This document shows, piece by piece, positions 1 through 7,876 of a DNA stretch of 64,000 nt. The position numbers and the translations under genes were made by a program. The notes under the pieces were generated by a model. It ran no database searches and had not been told where the DNA came from. It saw only the letters and a program-made list of their open reading frames with translations. The first letter of the stretch is position 1. Every line of letters starts with the position of its first letter. Origin of the DNA: an uncultured Collinsella sp. (lineage in GTDB: Bacteria; Actinomycetota; Coriobacteriia; Coriobacteriales; Coriobacteriaceae); contig CABQLM010000003.1 in NCBI GenBank assembly GCA_902465105.1, forward strand, positions 13,895 through 77,894, in the 5' to 3' direction.

Positions 1-83
1 GGTTCCAGAGCTTTTGGCCCAAGATTATGGGCGAGCTCTGGCATGACGCCCAATTGATTAGCATCTTGGAGGGGGCTGAATGA
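1..83 (+). CDS. C-terminal end of an unidentified protein (truncated by window start)
   Basis: An open frame enters from the left edge (codons from base 3) and ends in TGA at 81-83, overlapping the next gene's ATG by 4 bases (ATGA). The last residues read roughly FWPKIMGELW then HDAQLISILEGAE. ATGA overlap implies translational coupling with the downstream sensor kinase, so the protein may be the transporter or effector served by that two-component system; LytS/LytTR pairs often sit beside transporters. Too little is visible to name it. Confidence 0.5.
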   Translation, partial: FQSFWPKIMGELWHDAQLISILEGAE

Positions 84-1423
84 TCAATCGCCGCGCTGAG
101 CGCGACAGCTCAATTTCTATATTTCGTATCGTCGCCGTGTTCTGCGCCATCTGTGTGATGGCCTACTTCGTTTTTGCCCTGGCCACCGGAATCGAGCCGA
201 TTGCGACGGTCGTTGCCTGCGCACTGCTCTGCATCTTCCTGTGCATTTTCATCTTCTTGACGCTCAATCCCGATTCGGTGCGTTCCCAGTACACCGAGGA
301 AACGCTTTCGGTGGCATCCGCCATGCTCGAAGACATCAAGGGGGGCCTGACGCAGGAGTCTGCACATATGGTGTGTCGGCGTATTCTGCCCGAGACGCGC
401 GCCATGACGGTTGCCGTAACCGATGAAAGTAACGTTTTGGCTTGTGCGGGCGAGCTCGAGGACAGGTTGCTGCCCGATTCTCCCATTCATACGTTTGCCA
501 CGCGCTATGTGATTGAGCACGGTATCGTGCAATCTTTTAACCGTGTGGTGGACGTGGTGGGTTCGGATGGCTCGCACAATCAGGTCCCCGCGGGCATCGT
601 TGCCCCCATCAAGGTGGGTGATCGCACCGTCGGAACGCTCAAGTTCTACTACAAGTCGCCTCGCGCTGTCGATCGCACTCAGTATGCGCTTGCGTCGGGG
701 TTTGCCGAGATTCTGTCAACACAGCTCGCCATCCACGAGCTCGAGGTTCAAAAGGAACTCACTGCTCGCGCCGAGGTGCGTGCCCTGCAGGCTCAGATCA
801 ATCCGCATTTTCTGTTCAATACGCTCAATACCATCGCGTCGTTTACGCGTACCGACCCGCTTCGCGCCCGCGAGCTGCTGCGCGAGTTCTCCTCGTTCTA
901 TCGCGCCACGCTCGACAATTCGGGCTCGCTGATTCCCGTTTCGCGCGAGGTCGCGCAGACCAAACGCTACCTGACGTTTGAGAAGGCACGTTTTGGCGAG
1001 GACCGCGTGCTGGCAACCTTTGACGTATCCGAGGGTGTTGAGGATGCGCTGGTGCCGGCATTTGTGATTCAGCCGATCGTTGAGAATGCCGTGCGCCACG
1101 GCATGGGTGATGCCGACGCACTGGAAATTGATGTGTCGGTGCGTGAGGATGGCGATGACGCCATTCTCGTTACCGTGGCAGACAACGGCGTGGGTATGGA
1201 CGAACGCACTGCCGCCAAGCTGTTTGACGAGCGCTCTGCCCGTCCCGATACCAGTTCTCCGCAGGGGGGCGGTGCCGGTGTCGCCATGCACAATATCTCG
1301 GAGCGCATCCATCGCTTCTTTGGACCGCATTCCTACACGCGTGTTGACTCGGCACCGGGCAAAGGCACCAAAGTACTCCTGCATCTAGATTTGTCAGAGA
1401 GTATCTTTGATATTCAAGAGTAA
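80..1423 (+). CDS. LytS-type sensor histidine kinase
   Basis: Membrane sensor kinase that would phosphorylate the LytTR regulator encoded 70 bp downstream. Two hydrophobic segments lie at about residues 14-34 and 40-60, followed by a GAF-like sensing region (about 75-210). The His_kinase (PF06580) motif INPHFLFNTLN places the phospho-acceptor at His243. An HATPase domain follows with the N-box VIQPIVENAVRHGM and the G1 box DNGVGMD. The 447-residue length fits the LytS/YehU class, which lacks the usual HisKA domain. The stimulus cannot be read from sequence; the GAF domain suggests a cytoplasmic small ligand. It is coupled by ATGA to the truncated gene before it. Confidence 0.88.
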   Translation: MINRRAERDSSISIFRIVAVFCAICVMAYFVFALATGIEPIATVVACALLCIFLCIFIFLTLNPDSVRSQYTEETLSVASAMLEDIKGGLTQESAHMVCRRILPETRAMTVAVTDESNVLACAGELEDRLLPDSPIHTFATRYVIEHGIVQSFNRVVDVVGSDGSHNQVPAGIVAPIKVGDRTVGTLKFYYKSPRAVDRTQYALASGFAEILSTQLAIHELEVQKELTARAEVRALQAQINPHFLFNTLNTIASFTRTDPLRARELLREFSSFYRATLDNSGSLIPVSREVAQTKRYLTFEKARFGEDRVLATFDVSEGVEDALVPAFVIQPIVENAVRHGMGDADALEIDVSVREDGDDAILVTVADNGVGMDERTAAKLFDERSARPDTSSPQGGGAGVAMHNISERIHRFFGPHSYTRVDSAPGKGTKVLLHLDLSESIFDIQE

Positions 1424-1495
1424 AATAAAGGGCTACGGGTTTAACGCCGTACGGCGGTTGCCCGGCGTAGTTTGTTGACGAAAGGTTTTATCGCT

Positions 1496-2212
1496 ATGCT
1501 GCGTGCGATGATTGTGGATGATGAGGCGCCGGCTCGTTCGGAACTTCGCTTCTTGCTCGAGCAGACGGGCAAGATCGGCACGATCACGGAGGCGTCGACC
1601 GTTCGCTCCGCCATCGAAATGCTTATGGAAAGTCGCGTCGATGTCGTGTTTCTGGACATTTCGATGCCTGGCGCGTCGGGTCTGCAGCTAGCCGAGGCTC
1701 TGCATAAGCTTAAGAACCCGCCGGCAATCGTGTTCGTGACCGCGTACAGCGACCATGCGGTCGAGGCGTTTGACGTCGATGCCGTTGACTATCTGATGAA
1801 GCCGGTCGAGGAGGCTCGCCTGGATCGTGCGATTGAGAAGGTCTTGCAGCGCACCAAGCCCGTCGCGGATAGCAAGGTGACCATCGAACGCATTCCGGTG
1901 GAAAAGGGCGGCCGCAAGGTACTCATTCCCGTGGACGACATCCGCTTCATCATGGCCAAGGATGACTATTCTTGCATCTATACCGTGGATGATCGCTTTC
2001 TTTCGACGACCTCGCTGGCGCAGTTCGAAGCCAAGCTCTGCGATTTTGGTTTCTTCCGCGTGCACCGTCGCTACATCGTTAACCTGGCGTGTGTCACCGA
2101 TGTCGAGGCGGTTCCCTCGGGCGCCATCCAGTTGGGTATTACGGGCGTTGACGAGCGTGTTCCGGTCTCGCGCCGCCGTGTCGTGCCGCTCAAGAAGGCT
2201 CTGAGTCTCTAA
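1496..2212 (+). CDS. LytTR-family response regulator
   Basis: Receiver domain (residues 3-120) with acidic pocket DD at 8-9, phospho-acceptor Asp54 in VFLDISMPG and the conserved Lys in DYLMKPVEE, followed by a LytTR DNA-binding domain (about 135-235). Cognate partner of the LytS-type kinase immediately upstream. I chose the ATG at 1496, preceded by GAAAGG, over an in-frame TTG at 1472, because the protein then begins MLRAMIVDDEAP like its relatives. Length 238 aa is typical. A strong terminator follows, so the kinase-regulator pair ends the transcript. Target genes are unknown. Confidence 0.9.
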   Translation: MLRAMIVDDEAPARSELRFLLEQTGKIGTITEASTVRSAIEMLMESRVDVVFLDISMPGASGLQLAEALHKLKNPPAIVFVTAYSDHAVEAFDVDAVDYLMKPVEEARLDRAIEKVLQRTKPVADSKVTIERIPVEKGGRKVLIPVDDIRFIMAKDDYSCIYTVDDRFLSTTSLAQFEAKLCDFGFFRVHRRYIVNLACVTDVEAVPSGAIQLGITGVDERVPVSRRRVVPLKKALSL

Positions 2213-2218
2213 CACGCT

Positions 2219-2268
2219 GGCCCCGCAGTCCTGTAGACGTAAATCGTCTGCGGAGCTGTGGGGCCTTT
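2219..2268 (+). terminator. Rho-independent terminator after the LytTR regulator
   Basis: GGCCCCGCAG (2219-2228) pairs with CTGTGGGGCC (2256-2265) and is followed by TTTT. Confidence 0.8.
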
Positions 2269-2307
2269 TGCATGCGCATTTCAGCTTGGTTTTACGGAAG
2301 GGATCCC

Positions 2308-2772
2308 ATGAACAGTGCAAACGCCAAGCGCATCGACATCATCTCGGACACCCACGGCTATCTTTCTCCTGCGCTTTTGGACGAGCTAGAGGGCGCAGAT
2401 CTGATCATCCATGCGGGAGACCTAACGTCAGAGATGGACTATGAGCACCTGTGCACTATCGCCCCCGTGCGAGCCGTGCTGGGCAATAACGACTACTACC
2501 GCGATTACGGGCCCGATGTGGATCGATTGGCCCTCTTCACCTACGAAGGGCTTAAATTCGCCGTAGCCCACTACCGCGAAGACCTCCCGGTTGGATCTGT
2601 GGACGTAGCCATCAACGGCCACACGCACGTAACCAAAGAGGCCCAAGTGGGCCGCTGCTTGGTTCTCAACCCGGGCAGTGCCAGCTACCCTAGAGGCACC
2701 CGAGGCCCCACCATGGCCAGAATGCTCGTCAAGGACGGCAAGATCATAAGCACCAATTTTATTGACCTATAG
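2308..2772 (+). CDS. MJ0936/YfcE-family metallophosphodiesterase
   Basis: Calcineurin-like phosphoesterase of the small YfcE/MJ0936 family (154 aa). Metal-binding motifs are visible in order: DTHG (DxH), HAGDL (GD), GNND (GNHD variant), AHY and NGHTH. These proteins hydrolyse phosphodiesters in vitro; physiological substrates are mostly unknown. The ATG at 2308 follows GGAAGGGATCCC, whereas the ATG-less extension to 2272 lies in the preceding terminator. It stands alone between two terminators. Confidence 0.85.
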   Translation: MNSANAKRIDIISDTHGYLSPALLDELEGADLIIHAGDLTSEMDYEHLCTIAPVRAVLGNNDYYRDYGPDVDRLALFTYEGLKFAVAHYREDLPVGSVDVAINGHTHVTKEAQVGRCLVLNPGSASYPRGTRGPTMARMLVKDGKIISTNFIDL

Positions 2773-2782
2773 TAAACGCAAC

Positions 2783-2818
2783 AAAAACGGGGGATGCAGA
2801 TTGCATCTCCCGTTTTTC
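2783..2818 (+). terminator. Terminator after the phosphodiesterase gene
   Basis: Near-perfect hairpin: AAAACGGGGGATGCA pairs with TGCATCTCCCGTTTTT, with a GAT loop, and ends in five T. Confidence 0.85.
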
Positions 2819-2927
2819 TTTGAGCCAAAGGCCGAAGTTCAACAACAACCATCAGGCAACCCCGCCGAGGAGAACGGGGCCCCGGAGACCCTCCCGGAGG
2901 GCCCAAAAAATATTTTCAAAAAAGTTG

Positions 2928-2957
2928 TTGCGCACCGGACAGACTTCTGTGTATACT
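2928..2957 (+). promoter_or_regulatory. Promoter of tRNA-Asp
   Basis: TTGCGC at 2928-2933, an 18-bp spacer and TATACT at 2952-2957, about 45 bp before the tRNA. Confidence 0.55.
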
Positions 2958-3003
2958 AATCCCCGCAGCGCACGCGAGCGGAAACAAACGCGAACGACTG
3001 CCT

Positions 3004-3081
<78 letters not shown>

Positions 3082-3090
3082 ACGCAATTA

Positions 3091-3117
3091 AAGCCACGTC
3101 TTCGGACGTGGCTTTTT
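3091..3117 (+). terminator. Terminator after tRNA-Asp
   Basis: AAGCCACGTC-TTCG-GACGTGGCTTTTT, a stable UUCG tetraloop hairpin with T-run. Confidence 0.92.
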
Positions 3118-3140
3118 GCGTTTCATGGGGTATTTTCAGG

Positions 3141-3544
3141 CTTATAGGACAAAATGTGTGTCCATGTTGGGGGCATCGGCGCAGGTCGATGCCCCTTTTT
3201 CAGCCGTTTAAATCCCACGTCCGCTTTTAACCGCTCGGACAGAATGTGTGTCCGGTTGCCTATCGTTCCCGCCGGTAGATAACCTTTTCCGGAACCGTTA
3301 AATACCCTTTCGGAAGAGGAGCCCATGAAGGCCGTTTATCGCCCCTGCTGCGGCGGTCGGACCAAGCGCGCGAAGGCGGTGTTCCGGTGGCGCCACGCGC
3401 ACTCGGGGGACACGAGGACGGAGGGCCGGAGTGGGGTGACAGGGCCGTGCGGGAGGACCTCCACCACAGGGGCCCGTACCCGTTCTGACTGGATTAATGG
3501 ATGGAAACGGATGTTCTATTGGGACACACATTTTGTCCTATAAG
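3141..3544. mobile_element. 404-bp MITE-like element with 23-bp perfect terminal inverted repeats
   Basis: The left end (3141-3163) begins CTTATAG followed by GGACAAAATGTGTGTCC; the right end (3522-3544) is its exact reverse complement. A third, internal copy GGACAGAATGTGTGTCC lies at 3237-3253. A hairpin with T-run (GGGGCATCG/CGATGCCCC, about 3169-3200) sits just inside the left end. The interior holds a short frame from ATG 3325 (after GAAGAGGAG) starting MKAVYRPCCGGRTKR, cysteine- and arginine-rich like the start of a zinc-ribbon transposase. A different frame ends REDLHHRGPYPF-stop near the right end. I infer an internally deleted insertion sequence; no intact transposase is present and no clear target duplication is seen. 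Confidence 0.6.
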
Positions 3545-3810
3545 TCCGTATTTCCAATTTGTGCGTGAAATCTTTCAAGTATACATGCGTAAACAGCGAG
3601 TTTGTTGCGCAACACTTGTTTAATGAGGTAGGGGGTTAGGTTATACTAAATACCAATGTCGGTCGGGGGGGGGTGATGCATTCCTCTAGGATCTCGGCCT
3701 TCAGTGGGTAACCGATTTTCGTCCGGTTGCCATGGTGGTCATTTGGCGTCTCGACGTGGGCTCGGCCCCGGAGCTCGTTCGAGCTGTTTCTATTCCTTGA
3801 AAGGGGAGTA
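3545..3810 (+). promoter_or_regulatory. Promoter region and long leader of the Rrf2 gene
   Basis: A possible -10 TATACT lies at 3642-3647, leaving roughly 160 nt of untranslated leader before ATG 3811. The leader contains nine consecutive G at 3665-3673 and the stretch GTCCGGTTGCC, which also occurs at 3250 inside the neighbouring element. No Fe-S regulator site could be recognised. The homopolymer could be prone to slippage. Confidence 0.3.
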
Positions 3811-4296
3811 ATGGACATATCGAGGAAGACTGATTATGCCCTTCGCATGCTTGCGATGCTTGCCGAGGAGCCGGAGAGGTTGCTTTCTGTTCGCACCGCT
3901 GCCGAAGAGGTTAACGTTCCGTATTCGTTTGCTCGTTCGATTCAGCACGGCTTGGTCCAGGCTGGTATTGTGGAGAGTCTGCGCGGCGTTCACGGTGGTA
4001 TGCGCTTAAAGGTCAATCCGAATGATGTCACCATTCGTCAGGTTGTCGAGGCCGTTCAGGGTCCTATGGTTATGAACGATTGCACTGCGCCTAATGGAGA
4101 GTGTGCGCGTATGGGTTCGTGCTGTTATCATCCCCTGTGGGCCGGTGCCCAGGCGCTGATGCGCGACTACCTCGATTCTATTTCGTTGGTCGATGTCGTC
4201 GCTCTCCGCCAGTTCCCGGCCGTCAATCCCAAATTCGCCGATCGCGATGCGTTTCCCGAGTATGCCGGCTGTGCGTGCGTTTGCCGGGAGGAATAG
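3811..4296 (+). CDS. Rrf2-family Fe-S-type transcriptional regulator
   Basis: Winged-helix regulator of the Rrf2/IscR/NsrR family (161 aa). The N-terminus MDISRKTDYALRMLAML and the helix-turn-helix around residues 26-62 are typical. Cysteines at 91, 98 and 104/105 match the three-Cys [2Fe-2S] or [4Fe-4S] ligand pattern, so it probably senses iron-sulfur status, NO or redox. An unusual C-terminal tail CACVCREE adds two more cysteines. The start at 3811 follows AAAGGGGAG; an upstream ATG at 3727 has no such site. Only 21 bp separate it from the glycosylase gene, so the two are likely cotranscribed. Confidence 0.87.
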   Translation: MDISRKTDYALRMLAMLAEEPERLLSVRTAAEEVNVPYSFARSIQHGLVQAGIVESLRGVHGGMRLKVNPNDVTIRQVVEAVQGPMVMNDCTAPNGECARMGSCCYHPLWAGAQALMRDYLDSISLVDVVALRQFPAVNPKFADRDAFPEYAGCACVCREE

Positions 4297-4317
4297 CGCT
4301 GCATAAGGAGTATAGCT

Positions 4318-5223
4318 ATGATTCAGGACCCCTTTCGTTCGATGATTCGTTCGGAAGGGGTCCTGCGTTATCGCGACCTTCCGTGGCGTCGCACGCGCGA
4401 CCCGTATATTATCTGGCTCTCCGAGGTCATGTTGCAGCAGACGCAGGTGCCGCGCGTGGAGACGCGCATGCCGGCGTGGCTCAGTCGCTTTCCGACCGTC
4501 CAAGCGCTCGCCCAGGCCGCCCCTTCCGATGTTTTGGATGCGTGGCAGGGGATGGGCTACAATCGCCGCGCCCTAGCGCTTCACAGGGCCGCGCAACAGC
4601 TTGTGGAAGACTGGGACGGGGAGTTTCCGCGCGAGACGCGCGATCTAGTTGCGCTGCCCGGCATTGGACCGGCTACGGCGCAGGGCATTCGTTCGTTTGC
4701 GTTCGATCTTCCGGGTGTGTATTTGGAGACTAACGTGCGCACGGTCTTTTTGCATCATTTCTTTCCCGATGTGCCGGCCGTTCCCGATCGCGAGCTGGTG
4801 CCGCTGATTCAAGCCGCCTGTCCGGCTGCCCCCGGCGCAGTGACGGACGAGATTGCCCCCTTCGCCGTGCCTCAAGACGGTGCTGACACGCCACGCGCGT
4901 GGTATTACGCGTTGCTGGATTACGGTGCGTATCTAAAAAAGACGCTGCCCAATCCGTCCAGGCGATCGGCGGGCTATAGCCGTCAGTCCAAGTTTGAGGG
5001 CTCGCGCCGTCAAAAGCGCGCCCATATTGTGCGCATGCTGCTGGCGGCGCGCGATGGGCAGCCAGAAGGCATTGCGCTCGATGAAGCTGTTGCGGGCGTT
5101 AACGAGATGGAGGCGGCTGCCGGTCGCGGGCCGGTCGAGCGCGACTTGATTACGAATATTTTGGCCGACTTGGAGCGCGAGGGTTTTTGTCGCTCTGAGG
5201 GCGATCGTTGGCTGAGCATATAG
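4318..5223 (+). CDS. MutY-like HhH-GPD DNA glycosylase lacking the Fe-S cluster
   Basis: Base-excision repair glycosylase of the MutY/Nth superfamily (301 aa). The N-terminus carries LPWRRTRDPY and SEVMLQQTQV with the MutY catalytic Glu at residue 36. The helix-hairpin-helix reads LPGIGPATAQGI. Two departures are clear. The position of the catalytic Asp (DGNV or DTNV in MutY) is Glu137 in LETNVRTVFLHHFF. The C-terminal region has no Cys-X6-Cys-X2-Cys-X5-Cys cluster; it continues instead as a basic stretch and a winged-helix-like tail. A clusterless MutY-like subfamily with an ETN motif is known to me in several bacteria. The A:G-mismatch substrate is therefore inferred, not certain. Confidence 0.75.
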   Translation: MIQDPFRSMIRSEGVLRYRDLPWRRTRDPYIIWLSEVMLQQTQVPRVETRMPAWLSRFPTVQALAQAAPSDVLDAWQGMGYNRRALALHRAAQQLVEDWDGEFPRETRDLVALPGIGPATAQGIRSFAFDLPGVYLETNVRTVFLHHFFPDVPAVPDRELVPLIQAACPAAPGAVTDEIAPFAVPQDGADTPRAWYYALLDYGAYLKKTLPNPSRRSAGYSRQSKFEGSRRQKRAHIVRMLLAARDGQPEGIALDEAVAGVNEMEAAAGRGPVERDLITNILADLEREGFCRSEGDRWLSI

Positions 5224-5337
5224 TCTGCTCAAATTTGAAGAACAGGATTGTAAGGTTTAGATTCTCGCCATGAGGGCATCCTAAATACAAGGCCGCTCAA
5301 AGCCCATGGGCGGCGTGTGTTGAAGGGAAGTACACCT

Positions 5338-5877
5338 ATGGATTTTGAGAACTCCCAAACCAAGAAGAACCTCGAGACTGCTTTTGCCGGTGAGTCCCAG
5401 GCGCACACCAAGTATCGCTACTATGCGTCCAAGGCCAAGAAGGACGGTTACGTTCAGATCTCGAACATCTTTGCCGAGACGGCGGGCAATGAGTCCGAGC
5501 ACGCCAAGCTGTGGTTTAAGTATCTGCACGACGGCGCTGTCCCGGATACGCTGGATAATCTGCGTGATGCCGCCGCCGGCGAGAACTACGAGTGGACCAC
5601 GATGTATGACGAGTTTGCCAAGACCGCCGAGGAGGAGGGTTTTGTCGAGATCGCCGAGAGGTTCCGTGGCGTCGGCGCCGTCGAGAAGGCTCACGAGGAA
5701 CGCTACAACAAGCTCGTTGAACGCATCGAATCGGGTGAGGTATTTGAGCGCGAGGGCGTAAAGGTGTGGAAGTGCCTGAACTGCGGTCACTTGCATGTTG
5801 GTGCCGAGGCGCCTGAGGTGTGCCCGGTTTGCAACCACCCCAAGGCGTACTTTGAGGAGCAGGTGGTGAACTACTAG
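5338..5877 (+). CDS. Rubrerythrin
   Basis: Peroxide-scavenging non-haem iron protein of anaerobes. A ferritin-like four-helix domain (residues 1-140) has diiron ligands in [23 protein letters not shown] and [10 protein letters not shown]-terminal rubredoxin domain has two Cys-X2-Cys pairs (CLNCGH and CPVCNH). The 179-aa length is normal. ATG 5338 follows GAAGGGAAG; an in-frame start at 5317 would add seven residues without a good ribosome site. It is monocistronic, between its own leader and a strong hairpin-terminator pair. Confidence 0.94.
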   Translation: MDFENSQTKKNLETAFAGESQAHTKYRYYASKAKKDGYVQISNIFAETAGNESEHAKLWFKYLHDGAVPDTLDNLRDAAAGENYEWTTMYDEFAKTAEEEGFVEIAERFRGVGAVEKAHEERYNKLVERIESGEVFEREGVKVWKCLNCGHLHVGAEAPEVCPVCNHPKAYFEEQVVNY

Positions 5878-5896
5878 CGCGTGGCGCTGGCCGCTG

Positions 5897-5986
5897 CGGA
5901 GCGCAGGGCGGGGAAATACCTTTCCCTCTCGCTCACGGCTCCGCAGGGTCGCGCGAGGCAAAGGTATTTCCCCGCCCTGCGCTCCG
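5897..5986. repeat. Long perfect hairpin (27-bp stem) after rubrerythrin
   Basis: Bases 5897-5923 are exactly complementary to 5960-5986 (stem core GGGCGGGGAAATACCTT) with a 36-nt loop. It lies 20 bp after the rubrerythrin stop, upstream of a separate normal terminator, and is much longer than a terminator needs. It could be a REP-like element or an RNA-stabilising 3' structure. Confidence 0.7.
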
Positions 5987-6035
5987 GCTTCGGGTCGTTG
6001 CGTGCTCGTTACAGAAAAGCTGATAAGAAGTTTGT

Positions 6036-6065
6036 GTGCCGCCCCTATCGGGGCGGCACGTTTTT
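6036..6065 (+). terminator. Terminator after rubrerythrin
   Basis: GTGCCGCCCC-TATC-GGGGCGGCAC followed by GTTTTT. Confidence 0.92.
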
Positions 6066-6156
6066 GTATGGGGACTGGTTGGGACGGCACCGTTCATGGG
6101 TGGGGTACACTGGGTAGCGACTTTTAGTTTTTCTACTATCTGATGGGGTGTTTTTT

Positions 6157-6789
6157 ATGGGTAAGAAGTCTCGGGCTCGGATCGCTGCGGCGGGAACTCG
6201 CAAGGATCCTGGTCGTCGGGTTGCCGAGGGCAAAAAGGCCGATCGTGCCGATAAGGAGAAGAAGGTTGGGGCGCATGCTCATCCTGAGTGGGCGCCGCAT
6301 CTGAATTCTGCCAGTGAGGATTTGACTGCCAAGCTGTTCACTATGGTCGAGGTCATCTTGGGCGTGGTGCCTGTGGTGGTCATCGGCCTGTTCTTGGCCT
6401 CGAAGGATGCCGCGAGCGTCGATAAGCTCACCGAGGTCTTTTCGCAGGATCCCTCGATGGTTGTCACGTTTATCTCTGCGTGCCTACAGCCGTTTGTGGC
6501 ATACATGCTGTACATGGTCTATCGCAAATACTGCGAGGGCGACGCTGGTTTTGCCGCCGGCAACCTGATCGGTCTTTTGTGCTCCGAGATCTTGCTGCTC
6601 AATATTCCGGGTGTCATCGGCATGGGCATCTTGCTGTGGCGCGTGTGGCGCAATGTCGCTCCGCACTTCGAGAGCTGGCTGTTCGAGCGGCGCCTTACGG
6701 GCGTGCTGGCCGACATTGCCGGTTCGCTCGTGATCCTGGCCCTGGCGTTTATGTGCGCTACCGCCGCTCGAGGTCTCGCGGGCATGTAA
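6157..6789 (+). CDS. Four-helix membrane protein of unknown function
   Basis: The 210-residue product has a very basic N-terminal 45 residues (many Lys/Arg, Ala, Gly) followed by four predicted membrane helices at about 62-84, 106-130, 137-165 and 180-208. I recognise no family motif. ATG 6157 (MGKKSRARIAAAG) is preferred over an upstream ATG at 6148, although the Shine-Dalgarno GGGG is weak. It is a single gene followed by a terminator. Confidence 0.7.
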   Translation: MGKKSRARIAAAGTRKDPGRRVAEGKKADRADKEKKVGAHAHPEWAPHLNSASEDLTAKLFTMVEVILGVVPVVVIGLFLASKDAASVDKLTEVFSQDPSMVVTFISACLQPFVAYMLYMVYRKYCEGDAGFAAGNLIGLLCSEILLLNIPGVIGMGILLWRVWRNVAPHFESWLFERRLTGVLADIAGSLVILALAFMCATAARGLAGM

Positions 6790-6803
6790 CTCGTCTCGAT
6801 TGA

Positions 6804-6844
6804 GAACGGCCGGGAGCGCCTTTGGCGCTCGAGGCCGTTTTTTT
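6804..6844 (+). terminator. Terminator after the 6157 membrane protein
   Basis: AACGGCCGGGAGCGCC pairs imperfectly with GGCGCTCGAGGCCGTT across a TTT loop and is followed by more T. Confidence 0.85.
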
Positions 6845-6854
6845 CCACGACGGC

Positions 6855-7056
6855 GGACAGTTAGTTCAGATTTGTATATTTCGGTCGGCTTGTTGGCTGC
6901 TTTATGCGCTCTTGAAGGCCTGCCGAGTGCTTTTAGATGGTGCGAAGTATCCGATTTGGCACTTTGGATGCCTGTTGCGGGGCCCATGGGCGCTCGACGG
7001 ATGATTTTCAGGTTACTTCAGGGGGTTTGATTTATACAAATCTGAATTAACTGTCC
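6855..7056. mobile_element. 202-bp element with 24-bp imperfect terminal inverted repeats
   Basis: Left arm 6855-6878 begins GGACAGTTAGTTCAGATTTG. Right arm 7033-7056 is its reverse complement with one mismatch. The 154-bp centre has no credible gene. This is the structure of a MITE. Flanks do not give a clear target-site duplication. Confidence 0.6.
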
Positions 7057-7070
7057 AGGCGGCACCTTTC

Positions 7071-7337
7071 GGGGCCTCGAGCCTTGCTCGAGGCCCCTGT
7101 CTCCACAATTTCCGTCAAGTTTTGGCCAGCTTTTGGTCAGTTGGTGGGCTGGCGGAAGGGCGAAAGCTCATAATCGAAAAAAGCTCAAAGAAAGTGCTGG
7201 TAGGGGAGTTGTTGGGCTTTTCGACGGTTTTCCGTCAAAAGAAACTTTGTAGCTATTGCAGCGGTTTGCGTTGTCGCGGTCATGGCGGTGCGGGATGCTG
7301 GGCGTAAGCGTCAAATGCTTCGATTGAGGAGGCCGGC
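7071..7337. other. Intergenic: hairpin, then no gene recognised
   Basis: GGGGCCTCGAG/CTCGAGGCCCC (7071-7097) is a strong hairpin without a T-run. The rest up to the next gene holds only the ribosome site GAGGAGG at about 7324-7331. TTTTGGCCAGCTTTTGGTCAG near 7115 is locally repetitive. Confidence 0.4.
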
Positions 7338-7760
7338 ATGGACCTGTTTCTTGAGACCCCGCGGCAACAAGCCGAACGCATGTTGCGCCAGCAGCAACGG
7401 CTTATGGAGATGCAAATGCAAGGGGCGGCTGCCCAGGCTCCTGCGCAAAATGCCGCGCCTGCGGTTTCGCCTGCGGGTGGGGTGGCCTCAGAGAGCTATT
7501 CCGTACAGCAAGATTCATATGCGCAGGAGCTTGCGTTCGACAAGCGCCGTACCCGTCGACGTCGTTTGGGCCAACGCCTGCGCACACTGGCGATGATTGT
7601 GGTCATCCCGCTGGGGCTCGTGGCGATCTTCTTGGCTTCGTATGCCCTCACGTGCATCCTCAATGGCGCCTCTCCCGAAGAGGTGCTTCGGCATCTGGCG
7701 GCCCTTGGCCGGCGTTTGGGTGATGTTGCGACGGCTGTACGTGCTGGTTGGGGGAGCTAG
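7338..7760 (+). CDS. Small single-pass membrane protein, unknown
   Basis: A 140-aa product begins MDLFLETPRQQAERMLRQQQ, a Gln/Arg/Met-rich amphipathic segment. A low-complexity Ala/Gln/Pro part follows, then a basic RRTRRRRLGQRLR stretch and one membrane helix (about 87-110). The strong GAGGAGG ribosome site supports the start. No family recognised; the composition suggests a membrane anchor or coiled-coil adaptor. It is followed by a 115-bp gap before rmuC. Confidence 0.6.
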   Translation: MDLFLETPRQQAERMLRQQQRLMEMQMQGAAAQAPAQNAAPAVSPAGGVASESYSVQQDSYAQELAFDKRRTRRRRLGQRLRTLAMIVVIPLGLVAIFLASYALTCILNGASPEEVLRHLAALGRRLGDVATAVRAGWGS

Positions 7761-7876
7761 CGTTTCGGCTCCCATAAAGTAGGGTCTATTCTTCTATATG
7801 GGGGCAAGCGCTTCTTGCGTGTGACGGGGTAAGATAATTCGCGGTTGATCGATACGGACTTTGTAGGGCGGAGCAT

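Noticed and set aside
1-83. Identification of the truncated first gene as cstA or another transporter
   Set aside because: Only 26 C-terminal residues are visible and none is diagnostic.
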